Assembly: GCF_009901565.1 (NCBI RefSeq)
Contig: NZ_WXEW01000001.1
Span: 1,240,001 to 1,304,000, forward strand
Direction of reading: 5' to 3'
Source of the DNA: Herbidospora solisilvae
GTDB taxonomy: Bacteria; Actinomycetota; Actinomycetes; Streptosporangiales; Streptosporangiaceae
Length of the DNA stretch: 64,000 nt
The notes under the pieces were generated by a model. That model saw nothing but the letters and a program-made list of their open reading frames with translations. It did no database searches and had not been told where the DNA came from. Position 1 is the first letter of the stretch, and every line of letters starts with the position of its first letter. Position numbers and translations under genes: made by a program. Below are positions 37,820 through 49,022 of this stretch, piece by piece.

Positions 37820-37834
37820 TAACCTGTCCCGCTA
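37820..37834 (+). promoter_or_regulatory. Leaderless promoter candidate
   Basis: TAACCT (37820-37825) lies eight bases before the ATG at 37834 with TTCACG as a 17-base-spaced -35 (37797-37802). There is no ribosome site, so the predicted transcript begins at or just before the A of the start codon. Confidence 0.5.
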
Positions 37835-38667
37835 TGGGGTGGTTCCGGAGGTTGGCTGCCGTCTTGACGCTGATGAGCGCCCTCGCGTGCGGTGGACAGG
37901 CTACCGAATCCTCCGCACCGCCTACCGGTGTTTCGGTCGCGTTGCAGCAATGGCGTTCGGATGTCGCGGTCCATCGCATCCAGGTCTCGGTGACCAACAC
38001 CACCTCGACGCCGCTGCACATCACCGACCTGCGGCTCGACTCCGGATCGTTCGAGCCGTCGGCCCCGGTGCGGGTGGACACCACCCTGCCGAAGACGCCC
38101 CGGACCGACTTCCCGATCACCTACGGCCGGGCCCGCTGCGACGCCGGCGCCATCCCGGCGGTGCAGCCGACCGACGTGGTCGCCACGATGGCCGTGGGCG
38201 ACGCCCCGCCGAGGGAGGTCCGCTTCCCGATCCCGGTCACCGACGACCTGCTGACCCGGCTCGTGAAGTACGAGTGCGGCGAGTACATCCTCAAGCAGTC
38301 GGCCACCATCGCCTTCGGCTCCGGCTTCCGCCGACGGGGCGACGACCTCGAAGGGGTCCTCACCGTCACCGCCACCCGCCCGGTGACCCTCGACGACCTC
38401 GACGGCACGACGCACTACGTGCTGGAACCGGAGAAGAGGCGCCCCGTCGCCGAGATCGCGCCCGGCACGACGGAGGTCCCGGTCACGATCCGGCCCACCC
38501 GCTGCGACCCGCACGCCTTCGCGGAGGCCAAGCAGGCCTACCTGTTCCAGGTCTGGGGACACACCGAGGGCGGGGAGACGTATCGGATGATCGTCACCCC
38601 GCCCAAGGACGTCCAGGAGAAGCTGCTCGACTACGCCGTCGAGGTCTGCGACTTCCCCGCCACCTGA
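37834..38667 (+). CDS. Putative secreted lipoprotein
   Basis: A 277-residue exported protein. The signal peptide ends in the lipobox L-A-C (Cys at about 18). The rest looks like two beta-rich domains (VALQQWRSDVAVHRIQVSVTN, then GVLTVTATRPVTLDDLDG) with paired cysteines. I do not recognise the family. The last 37 bases overlap the convergent DUF2784 gene. Confidence 0.6.
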   Translation: MGWFRRLAAVLTLMSALACGGQATESSAPPTGVSVALQQWRSDVAVHRIQVSVTNTTSTPLHITDLRLDSGSFEPSAPVRVDTTLPKTPRTDFPITYGRARCDAGAIPAVQPTDVVATMAVGDAPPREVRFPIPVTDDLLTRLVKYECGEYILKQSATIAFGSGFRRRGDDLEGVLTVTATRPVTLDDLDGTTHYVLEPEKRRPVAEIAPGTTEVPVTIRPTRCDPHAFAEAKQAYLFQVWGHTEGGETYRMIVTPPKDVQEKLLDYAVEVCDFPAT

Positions 38668-39020
38668 CGGCGGTGGCGGATGACCGCGAACCCGATCCAG
38701 GAGACGGCGATCACCACGACCATCCCGGCGCGGACCTCCGCGAGGTGGCGCGGCGGGTAGACCACACCCGTCAGGTAGGTGTCGATGAACCCGCCCGGCT
38801 CCAGCAGGTGGGCGCCCGCCCGCTCGCGGGCCCAGTTCTCCAGCGCCGTCAGCGGACACTCCACCAGCCCGGTGAGCTGGATCGCGCCCCAGACCGCGAA
38901 CGCCACACTGGGCCAGATCAGGCGGGGCCACTTCCAGGCGAGGTAACCGCCCAGCGCGATGTACGCCAGGACGAGGAAATGAACGACCATCACGGTTTGC
39001 CACAGAACGTGATAAATCAT
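38631..39020 (-). CDS. DUF2784 membrane protein
   Basis: A 129-residue protein with four hydrophobic segments (about residues 5-28, 35-52, 80-90 and 95-112) and a Lys/Arg-rich end. The sequence VHFLVLAYIALGGYLAWKWP and the QLTGLVECPLT segment with a conserved Glu/Cys fit DUF2784. Function unknown. It overlaps the lipoprotein gene by 37 bases in a tail-to-tail manner. Confidence 0.8.
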   Translation of the reverse strand: MIYHVLWQTVMVVHFLVLAYIALGGYLAWKWPRLIWPSVAFAVWGAIQLTGLVECPLTALENWARERAGAHLLEPGGFIDTYLTGVVYPPRHLAEVRAGMVVVIAVSWIGFAVIRHRRQVAGKSQTSTA

Positions 39021-39078
39021 TTCTCGAACCTAGGAAGAGAACCGAAGGCCGGAATCCGTCCGGCTACTCATCTCCTCT

Positions 39079-40686
39079 CTAAGTACCCGGAATCGTGACC
39101 GCCTTCAGCGCACTGACGATGCCGTTTCCGTAGAAGCCGTTCTTCGCCGTGGAGCCGACGCAGACGTGGGTCGCGTCGGCCGAGTAGCGGTAGTTGCCCG
39201 AGGCCGGGCAGCCGCGGTCGTAGGTGGAGGCGTAGAGCAGGCTCTCCAGCCGGGCCGGGTCGAGCTCAAGGCCGCCCCTGCCGGGCTTGCCGAACCGGGC
39301 CACCAGCAGCGCCGCGACCCCGGCGACGTGCGGGGCGGCCATCGAGGTGCCTTCGAGGTACTGGTAGTAGGAGCACGTGCCGTTCTTGCACTCCCGGATG
39401 ACCGAGGAGGTCAGCGGCTGCCCCTTGGCGTCGATCGAGGTCGAGGCCCGCAGCGCCTTCTGGGGGGCGGCGGCCAGGATCTCCCGGGCGGCGCCCTTCA
39501 GCGAGGTGCCGGTGTCCAGGGTGTCGCCGCCGGGGGCGGCCACGTCGGCCTGCTCGGCGCCGTAGTCGGAGTAGACGGCCTTGCGCTTGCTCGGGCCGAC
39601 CGAGGTCACCGCGATCACGCCGGGCAGCTCGGCCGGGACGTTCAGGCAGGTGTTGTCGATCTTCCGGGACTTGGCGGCGCCCGACGGGTAGTCGGGGCTG
39701 CCGGTGTCCTGCTTCGGGTCGCCCAGGTCGGTGGAGCCGTTGCCGATGGCGCTGACCAGGGTCACGCCGCGGGCGCGGGCGTAGGCGACCGCGCGGGTCA
39801 TGCCCGCGATGATGGCCTTCTGCTCCGACTGCTGGGCCGGGGTGTCGGCCGGGTTGGCCGGGCAGTTGAAGTTCCACGGGTCGACGTAGAACGACATGTT
39901 CACCACGTCGATGCCGTTGTCGCCGGCGTACTTGAGGGCGTCCATGGTCGGCTTGAGGAAGAAGTAGCCCGAGTCGGTGCCGGCGCGCAGGTTGACCAGC
40001 GACACCCCGGGCGCCACGCCGCCGATGCCGATGCCGTTCAGCGGCGAGGCGATCGTGCTGGCCACGTGGGTCCCGTGGCCGTCGTCGTCGACGTCGGCCG
40101 GGTCCTTGCAGCCCTTGTGCTCGCACGGGCCGTCGAGGTTCTTGCCCTTGGGGTCCTTCGGCCGGTCGGTGACGAAGTTGCGCGACAGCTTGCGGTTGAA
40201 GTTGGGCGCGATGTCCGGATGCCTGCCGTCGATCCCGGTGTCGATGACCCCGACCAGCACCTTGTGGTTGCCGATCTGCTTCTTGTACGACCCCGACGCG
40301 GTCGCCCCGATCATCCGCATGTCCCACTGGCGGCCGGCGAGGGGTTCGTCCTTCACCGCCGCCCGGCGGGGACCGGCGGCGGGCCTGGCGACAGGCTTGG
40401 CGGCGGGCTTGACGCGGGCGACCTCGCCGATCGGCCGGTCGGGCATGACGCCCACGATCGCCGGGCCCGACGGGAGGCGGGCCGCGCGGGCCACCAGGTA
40501 ACCGAGCTGGGCGTCTTCGGAGAGCACGTCGCCGCCCACGGCCTCTACCGCGTCGGTCGCGGCGCCGCCCTGGCCGGGCGGATAGAACACGAGGTAGTCC
40601 TGGGAGACGGCGGCCGTCTCCTGAGAGGCCGCGCAGGCCGTGGTCAGCAGGGTCAGCGCCAACCCCGCGAATACTGCCTTACGCAC
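39079..40686 (-). CDS. Secreted subtilisin-family (S8) serine peptidase lipoprotein
   Basis: A 535-residue peptidase. The start has signal peptide and lipobox LTTAC (Cys about residue 17). A propeptide-like region (residues ~30-110) follows. The catalytic triad is complete: Asp in GVIDTGIDGRHP, His in DDGHGTHVAS, Ser in LEGTSMAAPHVAG, with the oxyanion Asn in SAIGNGS. The Cys-rich inserts suggest disulfides. GTG 40686 with AAGGAGG five bases upstream is used rather than the longer frame. Confidence 0.92.
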   Translation of the reverse strand: MRKAVFAGLALTLLTTACAASQETAAVSQDYLVFYPPGQGGAATDAVEAVGGDVLSEDAQLGYLVARAARLPSGPAIVGVMPDRPIGEVARVKPAAKPVARPAAGPRRAAVKDEPLAGRQWDMRMIGATASGSYKKQIGNHKVLVGVIDTGIDGRHPDIAPNFNRKLSRNFVTDRPKDPKGKNLDGPCEHKGCKDPADVDDDGHGTHVASTIASPLNGIGIGGVAPGVSLVNLRAGTDSGYFFLKPTMDALKYAGDNGIDVVNMSFYVDPWNFNCPANPADTPAQQSEQKAIIAGMTRAVAYARARGVTLVSAIGNGSTDLGDPKQDTGSPDYPSGAAKSRKIDNTCLNVPAELPGVIAVTSVGPSKRKAVYSDYGAEQADVAAPGGDTLDTGTSLKGAAREILAAAPQKALRASTSIDAKGQPLTSSVIRECKNGTCSYYQYLEGTSMAAPHVAGVAALLVARFGKPGRGGLELDPARLESLLYASTYDRGCPASGNYRYSADATHVCVGSTAKNGFYGNGIVSALKAVTIPGT

Positions 40687-40809
40687 CGGTCCTCCTTGGT
40701 TCCGAACGTCCCGATCCTCGCGAACCCCGCCGGGCGTCCGCAACTCACCGCGCATTCCGCATAAGTAGATATTTCGGAATTGCCCTTGAGTCACATCGGG
40801 AAAACAATG

Positions 40810-40846
40810 AAACGGTGCCCCCTGGAATACCAGGGGGCACCGTTTT
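40810..40846 (-). terminator. Intrinsic terminator of gltBD
   Basis: Perfect 16-base arms (40810-40825, 40830-40845) with an AATA loop and T/A runs on both sides, so it can also serve transcripts from the plus strand. It lies eight bases beyond the gltD stop. Confidence 0.88.
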
Positions 40847-40852
40847 GACGTA

Positions 40853-42319
<1,467 letters not shown>

Positions 42320-42331
42320 GTCGTTACCCCC

Positions 42332-45300
42332 TTATCCGTGAACCGCGGCCATGATGGCCTCGTCGATGTCGCGGCCCTCGGCCTCGGCCGTGGCCCTGGC
42401 GGTGAGCACCCGCTTGTAGTCGATCGGCATGATCTTGCCGAACCGGGCGAGCGCCGACTCCCAGTCGGCGAGCAGGCCCTTGGCGACCGGCGAACCGGTC
42501 TCGGCCAGGTGCTTCTCGACCAGCTCACGCAGGATCTCGGAGTCCTCCTCGGCGAGGGGCTCCAGCTCGACCATCTCCCGGTTGACCCGCTCGGGCTTGA
42601 GGTCGAGCACGTAGGCCACGCCGCCGGACATGCCGGCCGCGAAGTTGCGCCCGGTCGGCCCGAGGACGACGACCCGCCCGCCGGTCATGTACTCGCACCC
42701 GTGGTCGCCCACGCCCTCGACGACGGCCGTGGCGCCGGAGTTGCGGACGCAGAAGCGCTCGCCCACCACGCCCCGGATGAACGCCTCGCCGGAGGTCGCG
42801 CCGTAGAGGCCGACGTTGCCGGCGATGATCTGGCCGTCGAGCAGGTCGCTCGGCGGGGTGACCGTGATCCGGCCGCCCGACAGGCCCTTGCCGACGTAGT
42901 CGTTGGCGTCGCCGGTCAGCCGCAGCGTGATGCCCTTGGGCACGAACGCGCCGAAGGAGTTGCCGGCCGAACCGGTGAAGCTCACGTCGATCGTGTTCTC
43001 CGGCAGGCCCGCCCCACCCCACTTCTTGGTGACGTGGTGACCGAGCATGGTGCCGACGGTCCGGTTGACGTTGCGGATCGGCAGCTCCAGCGTGACCTGC
43101 TGGCCGAACTCGATCGCGCCCTCGGCGAGCTGGATCAGCGTGTTGTCGAGCGCCTCGGCCAGGCCGTGGTCCTGCGCGACGACCTGCTTGCGCGGGGTGC
43201 CCTGCGGCAGCTCCGGCTGGTAGAGGATCGGCGACAGGTCCAGGCCCTGAGCCTTCCAGTGGGAGACGGCGGCTTCGGTGTCGAGCAGGTCGCTGCGGCC
43301 GATGACCTCGTCGAGCGAGCGGTAGCCCAGCTCGGCCAGGTACTCCCTGACCTCCTCGGCGATGAACTCGAAGTAGTTGACCACGAACTCCGGCTTGCCG
43401 GTGAAGCGCTTGCGCAGCTCGGGGTTCTGGGTGGCCACGCCCACCGGGCAGGTGTCGAGGTGGCAGACGCGCATCATGACGCATCCCGAGACGACCAGCG
43501 GAGCGGTGGCGAAGCCGTACTCCTCGGCGCCGAGCAGGGCGGCGATGATGACGTCGCGGCCGGTCTTGAGCTGGCCGTCGGCCTGCACCACGATCCGGTC
43601 GCGCAGCCCGTTGAGCAGCAGGGTCTGCTGCGTCTCGGCCAGGCCGAGTTCCCACGGGGTGCCCGCGTGCTTCAGCGAGGTCAGCGGCGAGGCGCCGGTG
43701 CCGCCGTCGTGACCGGAGATCAGCACGACGTCGGCGTGGGCCTTGGAGACGCCCGCCGCGACCGTGCCGACGCCGACCTCGGAGACCAGCTTCACGTGGA
43801 TGCGGGCCTGCGGGTTGGCGTTCTTCAGGTCGTGGATGAGCTGCGCCAGGTCCTCGATCGAGTAGATGTCGTGGTGCGGCGGCGGCGAGATCAGGCCGAC
43901 GCCCGGCGTGGAGTGCCGGGTCTTGGCGATCCACGGGTAGACCTTGTGGCCGGGCAGCTGGCCGCCCTCGCCGGGCTTGGCGCCCTGGGCCATCTTGATC
44001 TGCACGTCGTCGGCGTTGACCAGGTATTCGGAGGTCACGCCGAAGCGGCCGGAGGCCACCTGCTTGATCGCCGAACGGCGGGTCGGGTCGTAGAGGCGCT
44101 CGGGGTCCTCGCCGCCCTCGCCGGTGTTCGACTTGGCGCCGAGCCGGTTCATGGCGATGGCGAGGGTCTCGTGGGCCTCCATCGAGATGGAGCCGTAGGA
44201 CATGGCGCCGGTGGAGAACCGCTTGACGATCTCGGAGACCGGCTCGACCTCGTCGATCGGGACGGGACCGCCGGGCGCCGGGCGCAGCTTGAACAGGCCG
44301 CGCAGCGTCATGAGGGTCTCGGCCTGACCGTCGATCAGGTCGGTGTACTCCTTGAAGATCTCGTAACGCCGGGTGCGGGTGGCGTGCTGGAGCTTGAAGA
44401 CGGTCGTCGGGTTGAACAGGTGGGGCTCGCCCTCGCGCCGCCACTGGTACTCGCCGCCGACCTCCAGGCGCCGGTGGGCGTTCTCGGCCCTCGGGTAGGC
44501 CTTGGTGTGCCGCTGGAGCGCCTCCTTGGCCAGCACGTCGAAGCCGACGCCGCCCAGGCGCGAGGTGGTGCCGGTGAAGCACTCGTCGATGACCTCGGCC
44601 CCGAGGCCCAGGGCCTCGAAGATCTGGGCGCCCGTGTACGACGCCACCGTGGACACGCCCATCTTGGACATGACCTTGAGGACGCCCTTGCCGTACGCCT
44701 TGATGAGGTTCCGGACCGCCTTGCGGCTGTCGGGGAACAGCTCCTCGACGGTCTCGATCGCCAGGTAGGGGTTGATCGCGCTGGCGCCGTAGCCGATGAG
44801 CAGGGCCATGTGGTGGCACTCGCGCGCCTCGCCGGTCTCGATGACCAGGCCCACCCGGGTGCGGGACTTCTCCCGGATCAGGTGGTGGTGCACCGCGCCG
44901 GTGAGCAGCAGCGACGGGATCGGCGCCTTCTCGGCGTTGGACCCCCGGTCGGACAGCACGATGATGCGCGCGCCGTCGGCGATCGCCTGCGAGACCTCCT
45001 CGCGGATCTCCTGGAGCCGCCGGGTCAGCGCGTCGCCGCCTCCGCCGACGTGGAACAGACCCGACACGACGTGGGGCTGGAAGCCCGGCAGGGCGCCCTC
45101 GTCGTTGATGTGGACGATCTTGGCGAGCTCGTCGTTGTCGATCACCGGGTAGGGCAGCACCAGGCGGCGGCAGGAGGCCGCGCCCGGCTCCAGCAGGTTG
45201 TGCTCGGGGCCGATGGTCGACTGCAGCGAGGTGACGAGCTCCTCGCGGATGGCGTCCAGCGGCGGGTTGGTGACCTGCGCGAAGAGCTGGCTGAAGTAGT

Positions 45301-46831
45301 CGAACAGCAGCCGCGGCTTGTCGCTGAGCGCGGCGACCGGGCTGTCGGTGCCCATCGAGCCGATCGGCTCAGCGCCGGTCGCGGCCATCGGGGTGAGGAT
45401 GATCCGCAGCTCTTCCTCGGTGTAGCCGAAGGTCTGCTGGCGCTTGACCAGGGCCTCGTGGGTGGGGTGCTCGTGCTCGCGCTCGGGCAGCTCCTCGAAC
45501 CGCACCAGGCCGGCGTGCAGCCACTCCTCGTAGGGCTCGGCGGCGGCCAGTTCGGCCTTGATCTCGTCGTCCTCGATGATCCGGCCGCGCGCGGTGTCGA
45601 CCAGGAACATCTTGCCCGGCTGGAGACGGCCCTTGCGGACCACCTTCTCCTGCGGGATGTCGCTCAGCACGCCCGCCTCGGAGCCCAGGATGACCAGGCC
45701 GTCGTCGGTGACGTAGAACCGGCCGGGACGCAGGCCGTTGCGGTCGAGCACGGCGCCGACGACGGTGCCGTCGGAGAAGGAGATCGACGCGGGGCCGTCC
45801 CAGGCCTCCATCAGCGTGGAGTGGAACTCGTAGAAGGCCCGGCGGGCCGGGTCCATCTCCGTGTGGTTCTCCCACGCCTCGGGGATCATCATCAGCACCG
45901 CGTGGGGCAGCGAGCGCCCGCCGAGGTGCAGCAGCTCCAGCGTCTCGTCGAACGAGGCGGTGTCGGAGCCGTCGGGGTCGCAGATGGGGAACAGCCGCTC
46001 CAGGTCACCGGGGATGAGGCCGGTCTCCAGCATCGCCTCGCGGGCGCGCATCCAGTTGCGGTTGCCCTTGACGGTGTTGATCTCGCCGTTGTGGGCCACG
46101 TAGCGGTAGGGGTGCGACAGGGGCCACGACGGGAAGGTGTTGGTGGAGAAGCGCGAGTGCACCAGCGCGATGGCGGTGACGTAACGCTCGTCCGACAGGT
46201 CGGGGAAGAAGGGCTCGACCTGCTGCGGGGTGAGCATGCCCTTGTAGACGGTGGTCCGGCTGGAGAGCGAGGCGAAGTAGACGTCGGCCTCGTGCTCGGC
46301 CCGCTTGCGGAAGGCGAAGGCGGCCCGGTCGAGGTCGATGCCCGACAGGTCGCCGGAGCTCACGAACAGCTGCATGAAGTGGGGCATCACGGCGCGGGCG
46401 GTCGGCCCGGCGTGCCGCGTGTCGACGGGCACGTCGCGCCAGCCGAGGACCTTGACGTTCTCCTCGGTCGCGATCTCGTCGATCATCCGCAGCGCGGTCG
46501 CCCTGGCCTGCGCGTCGATGGGCAGGAAGGCGATGCCGGCGGCGTACTTCCCGGCCTCCGGGAGGTCGAAGGGGACGACCGCGCGGAAGAAGGCGTCCGG
46601 GATCTGGGTCAGGATGCCGGCGCCGTCACCGGTGTCCGGTTCGCTCCCCCGAGCACCCCGGTGATCGAGGTTGATGAGCGCGGTCAGAGCCTTCTCGACG
46701 ATGTCGTAGCTACGGCGGCCGTGGACGTCGGCCACCATGGCGACACCACAGGCGTCATGCTCGTACGAGGGGTCGTAAAGGCCCTGAGGCTCGGGAAGGT
46801 CCCCAGGACGGCCATGGCGGGCAGCAGGCAT
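42332..46831 (-). CDS. gltB: Glutamate synthase large subunit
   Basis: A 1499-residue enzyme making two glutamates from glutamine and 2-oxoglutarate. The class II glutaminase Cys is in HDACGVAMV near residue 28, so the first ~27 residues are a propeptide removed on maturation. The central and FMN-binding synthase domains follow (residues ~480-1180) with the 3Fe-4S motif [12 protein letters not shown], then the C-terminal GXGXG beta-helix. The long open frame on the opposite strand is a shadow. It diverges from the bis-aminopropyl spermidine synthase-like gene. Confidence 0.97.
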   Translation of the reverse strand: MPAARHGRPGDLPEPQGLYDPSYEHDACGVAMVADVHGRRSYDIVEKALTALINLDHRGARGSEPDTGDGAGILTQIPDAFFRAVVPFDLPEAGKYAAGIAFLPIDAQARATALRMIDEIATEENVKVLGWRDVPVDTRHAGPTARAVMPHFMQLFVSSGDLSGIDLDRAAFAFRKRAEHEADVYFASLSSRTTVYKGMLTPQQVEPFFPDLSDERYVTAIALVHSRFSTNTFPSWPLSHPYRYVAHNGEINTVKGNRNWMRAREAMLETGLIPGDLERLFPICDPDGSDTASFDETLELLHLGGRSLPHAVLMMIPEAWENHTEMDPARRAFYEFHSTLMEAWDGPASISFSDGTVVGAVLDRNGLRPGRFYVTDDGLVILGSEAGVLSDIPQEKVVRKGRLQPGKMFLVDTARGRIIEDDEIKAELAAAEPYEEWLHAGLVRFEELPEREHEHPTHEALVKRQQTFGYTEEELRIILTPMAATGAEPIGSMGTDSPVAALSDKPRLLFDYFSQLFAQVTNPPLDAIREELVTSLQSTIGPEHNLLEPGAASCRRLVLPYPVIDNDELAKIVHINDEGALPGFQPHVVSGLFHVGGGGDALTRRLQEIREEVSQAIADGARIIVLSDRGSNAEKAPIPSLLLTGAVHHHLIREKSRTRVGLVIETGEARECHHMALLIGYGASAINPYLAIETVEELFPDSRKAVRNLIKAYGKGVLKVMSKMGVSTVASYTGAQIFEALGLGAEVIDECFTGTTSRLGGVGFDVLAKEALQRHTKAYPRAENAHRRLEVGGEYQWRREGEPHLFNPTTVFKLQHATRTRRYEIFKEYTDLIDGQAETLMTLRGLFKLRPAPGGPVPIDEVEPVSEIVKRFSTGAMSYGSISMEAHETLAIAMNRLGAKSNTGEGGEDPERLYDPTRRSAIKQVASGRFGVTSEYLVNADDVQIKMAQGAKPGEGGQLPGHKVYPWIAKTRHSTPGVGLISPPPHHDIYSIEDLAQLIHDLKNANPQARIHVKLVSEVGVGTVAAGVSKAHADVVLISGHDGGTGASPLTSLKHAGTPWELGLAETQQTLLLNGLRDRIVVQADGQLKTGRDVIIAALLGAEEYGFATAPLVVSGCVMMRVCHLDTCPVGVATQNPELRKRFTGKPEFVVNYFEFIAEEVREYLAELGYRSLDEVIGRSDLLDTEAAVSHWKAQGLDLSPILYQPELPQGTPRKQVVAQDHGLAEALDNTLIQLAEGAIEFGQQVTLELPIRNVNRTVGTMLGHHVTKKWGGAGLPENTIDVSFTGSAGNSFGAFVPKGITLRLTGDANDYVGKGLSGGRITVTPPSDLLDGQIIAGNVGLYGATSGEAFIRGVVGERFCVRNSGATAVVEGVGDHGCEYMTGGRVVVLGPTGRNFAAGMSGGVAYVLDLKPERVNREMVELEPLAEEDSEILRELVEKHLAETGSPVAKGLLADWESALARFGKIMPIDYKRVLTARATAEAEGRDIDEAIMAAVHG

Positions 46832-46947
46832 GAAATCACTCCCGTCGTCATCTTCTGCGTGGTGACAGAGGGACGACGCTGGCCCTGCTGCAGTTGTGGT
46901 GAGTAGAGGTTACCCCACCGTTTCCGGATGGCACCTGCCGGGGCCAC

Positions 46948-46961
46948 TAAGGTTTCGCGTA
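46948..46961 (+). promoter_or_regulatory. Leaderless promoter candidate
   Basis: TAAGGT (46948-46953) lies seven bases before the ATG at 46961, with no ribosome site. No convincing -35 is seen. The expected start of transcription is the A of the ATG. Confidence 0.4.
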
Positions 46962-48394
46962 TGTCGATCGACGAGCTCTACGCGCGTGCCGGTGTGGACG
47001 GACGGCGGTTGCGAAAGGCTGTCTCTCTCCTGTCGGACGGACGCTGGTGGACGCTCGCCGATGTGGTCAGGGAGACGGCGACGTCCCGCAGGACGATCGA
47101 GGCGCTCATGCGCGTGCTCCCCCTTGAGCATCGCGACCAGCACGTCCGAATCCCAACTGAACAGGTCAAACTCTACAACATTTCGATATCGTCCTCTATT
47201 TCGGACCCGGTGTCTCACATGGTGGACCCGTCGGTGGTCGAGAGGATGGCCGGGATCATCGCCCGGGCGCCGCGCGGGAGGTCGGCCCTCGACCACGTGT
47301 CAGCCACGCCGGAGACCGTGGTCAGGCGGGCCCTGCTGCTCGGCGCGCGGTTCTGGCTGCCCGGTTCGCGGCTGCTCTGCGTGGGCGACCACGACCTCAC
47401 CTCGCTGGCGGTCCGTCTCATCCACCCCGAGGCCGAGGTCATGGTCGTCGACATCGACGACCGGATCCTGGCGTACATCGACGAACAGGACCTCGGGGTG
47501 ACCACCCGCTGGGCCGACCTCCGGCTCGGCCTGCCCCCGTCGGCCCGCGGCTGGGGCGATCTGGCGATCACCGACCCGCCCTACACCCCCGCCGGCGTGG
47601 GCCTCTTCGTCGCCCGGGGGCTGGAGGGCCTGCGCGACCGCGACGAGGGCCGGGTCCTGCTCGCCTACGGCGCCTCCGAGCGCACCCCCATGCTGGCCCT
47701 GAAGGTCCAGCACGCCCTGGCCGACCTGCAACTGCTCAACGAGGCGATCTACCCCGACTTCAACCGCTACGACGGCGCCGAGGCGATCGGCAGCGCCGCC
47801 GACCTCTACGTCCTGCGCCCCACCACCAAGAGCTGGCCCGCCGTCGCCTCCCGCGTCGACCGCCTGGCCACCGCGATCTACACCCAGGGCCCGCAGGCGG
47901 TCGAATCGGCCAAGGCCGCGCCCCCGGAGCTGGGCGACTACGCCCCCGACCTGCTCGTGGGCGACTGGCCCCGCGACCTGCTCCCGGGCGTCCCCCGGGT
48001 CCGCCTCTCGACGTGGCTGGCCAAGCCCTATGCCGCACAGGTCTCCCGGGTGGCGATCCACGCCCCCGGCCTGGAGGCCGCCCTCCCGCGCCTGGTGCTC
48101 GCCGCCCGCGACGCCGAGGTCCGCGTCTTCGGCACCACCTCTCCGGTACGGCTCCCGCCCGCCCCCGACGCCATCACCCGCCGGATCCTCGCGGGCAGCC
48201 ACGGCAAGGTCGCCAACGCCTGGCGCGAAGGCCTGGTCGCCGAGCTCGGGCTGACCAAGAACCAGGCCAGGGCGCGCATCCCGGCCTGGGCCGGCGCGAC
48301 CGCGCTCGAACTCCCGATGCACCGCCTGACCGGCCTCGCCGCCGCGGTCGCCCGCAGCCTAGAGGGCGAGGATCCGGGCCTGGACGAAGCGTGA
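46961..48394 (+). CDS. Bis-aminopropyl spermidine synthase (BpsA)-family protein
   Basis: A 477-residue protein. Residues ~15-60 look like a winged-helix N-terminal domain (LLSDGRWWTLADVVRETATSRRTIEAL). From about residue 110 it has an aminopropyltransferase/methyltransferase-like Rossmann core with RLLCVGDHDLTSLAV, VMVVDIDDRILAYID and the key ITDPPYTPAGVGLFVARG. This is the family of enzymes that make N4-bis(aminopropyl)spermidine in thermophiles. The C-terminal ~180 residues form a further domain I do not recognise. The last 36 bases overlap the convergent lipoprotein gene. Activity is inferred only from motifs. Confidence 0.75.
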   Translation: MSIDELYARAGVDGRRLRKAVSLLSDGRWWTLADVVRETATSRRTIEALMRVLPLEHRDQHVRIPTEQVKLYNISISSSISDPVSHMVDPSVVERMAGIIARAPRGRSALDHVSATPETVVRRALLLGARFWLPGSRLLCVGDHDLTSLAVRLIHPEAEVMVVDIDDRILAYIDEQDLGVTTRWADLRLGLPPSARGWGDLAITDPPYTPAGVGLFVARGLEGLRDRDEGRVLLAYGASERTPMLALKVQHALADLQLLNEAIYPDFNRYDGAEAIGSAADLYVLRPTTKSWPAVASRVDRLATAIYTQGPQAVESAKAAPPELGDYAPDLLVGDWPRDLLPGVPRVRLSTWLAKPYAAQVSRVAIHAPGLEAALPRLVLAARDAEVRVFGTTSPVRLPPAPDAITRRILAGSHGKVANAWREGLVAELGLTKNQARARIPAWAGATALELPMHRLTGLAAAVARSLEGEDPGLDEA

Positions 48395-48919
48395 GGCCTG
48401 GTCGAGGGCGGCCAGCGGCTCGGCGAGATCCGGTTTGGCGTCGCCCTCGGCCGACACCCAGCTCACCGCCACGAAGTGCCCCATCGCCCTGACCATCGCG
48501 GTGCCGGCCCGCTCGGAGGCCAGCGGCGTCAGGAACAGCTCCTCCCTGAACCGGTGGACCAGCGCGTCGGCCTGCGCCACGTCGCCCAGGTTGAACACCG
48601 CCACCTGCCCGACCAGCTCGGGCCCCCGGAACAACCCCCGGACGACCTGAGTGCACCCGTCGACGTCGGCGGCCACGGCCGCGCCGCAATCGGCGGTCAG
48701 CGTGACCGACTCCCTCTTCATGACCCCCAGGGCGGCGGCCGGGAAGACCTCCTGCTCGGTCAGCGGCGCGGCGTCGACCCGCTGCTGCTCGATCGGCGCG
48801 TAGATCGCCGAGCTGATCTCGGCCCGGACGGTCCCGGGCCGGGCGACGCCGTCAGCACCCGAACACCCGGCGAGCACCATCACCAGCACGGGCGCGAGCA
48901 CCGGCACGGCCCGCATCAT
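48359..48919 (-). CDS. Putative lipoprotein, paralogue of the 49-kb exported protein
   Basis: A 186-residue exported protein with lipobox L-A-G-C (Cys about 19). The body contains PLTEQEVFPAAALG, a TADCGAAV segment, DGCTQVVRGLF, VAVFNLGDVAQADAL and AMGHFVAVSWV; the same blocks in the same order occur in the gene at 49023-49829. I start at ATG 48919 (GGTGGGA upstream); GTG 48928 or a longer frame are possible. Function unknown. Confidence 0.65.
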   Translation of the reverse strand: MMRAVPVLAPVLVMVLAGCSGADGVARPGTVRAEISSAIYAPIEQQRVDAAPLTEQEVFPAAALGVMKRESVTLTADCGAAVAADVDGCTQVVRGLFRGPELVGQVAVFNLGDVAQADALVHRFREELFLTPLASERAGTAMVRAMGHFVAVSWVSAEGDAKPDLAEPLAALDQASRFVQARILAL

Positions 48920-49022
48920 CAGTCCCACCCTCACCGCACCATCATGACGGGCACGGGGGCGCGGGAGGGCGGACATCTCGAAAGGCGGACACCGAGCGTG
49001 GGCGGACGGCGCCGGTCGGTGC

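Noticed and set aside
46832-46960. A sigma-70 promoter for gltB
   Set aside because: The gap between the divergent gltB and BpsA-like genes contains TAACCT-like boxes on the minus strand, but none has a -35 at the right distance, so I did not list one.
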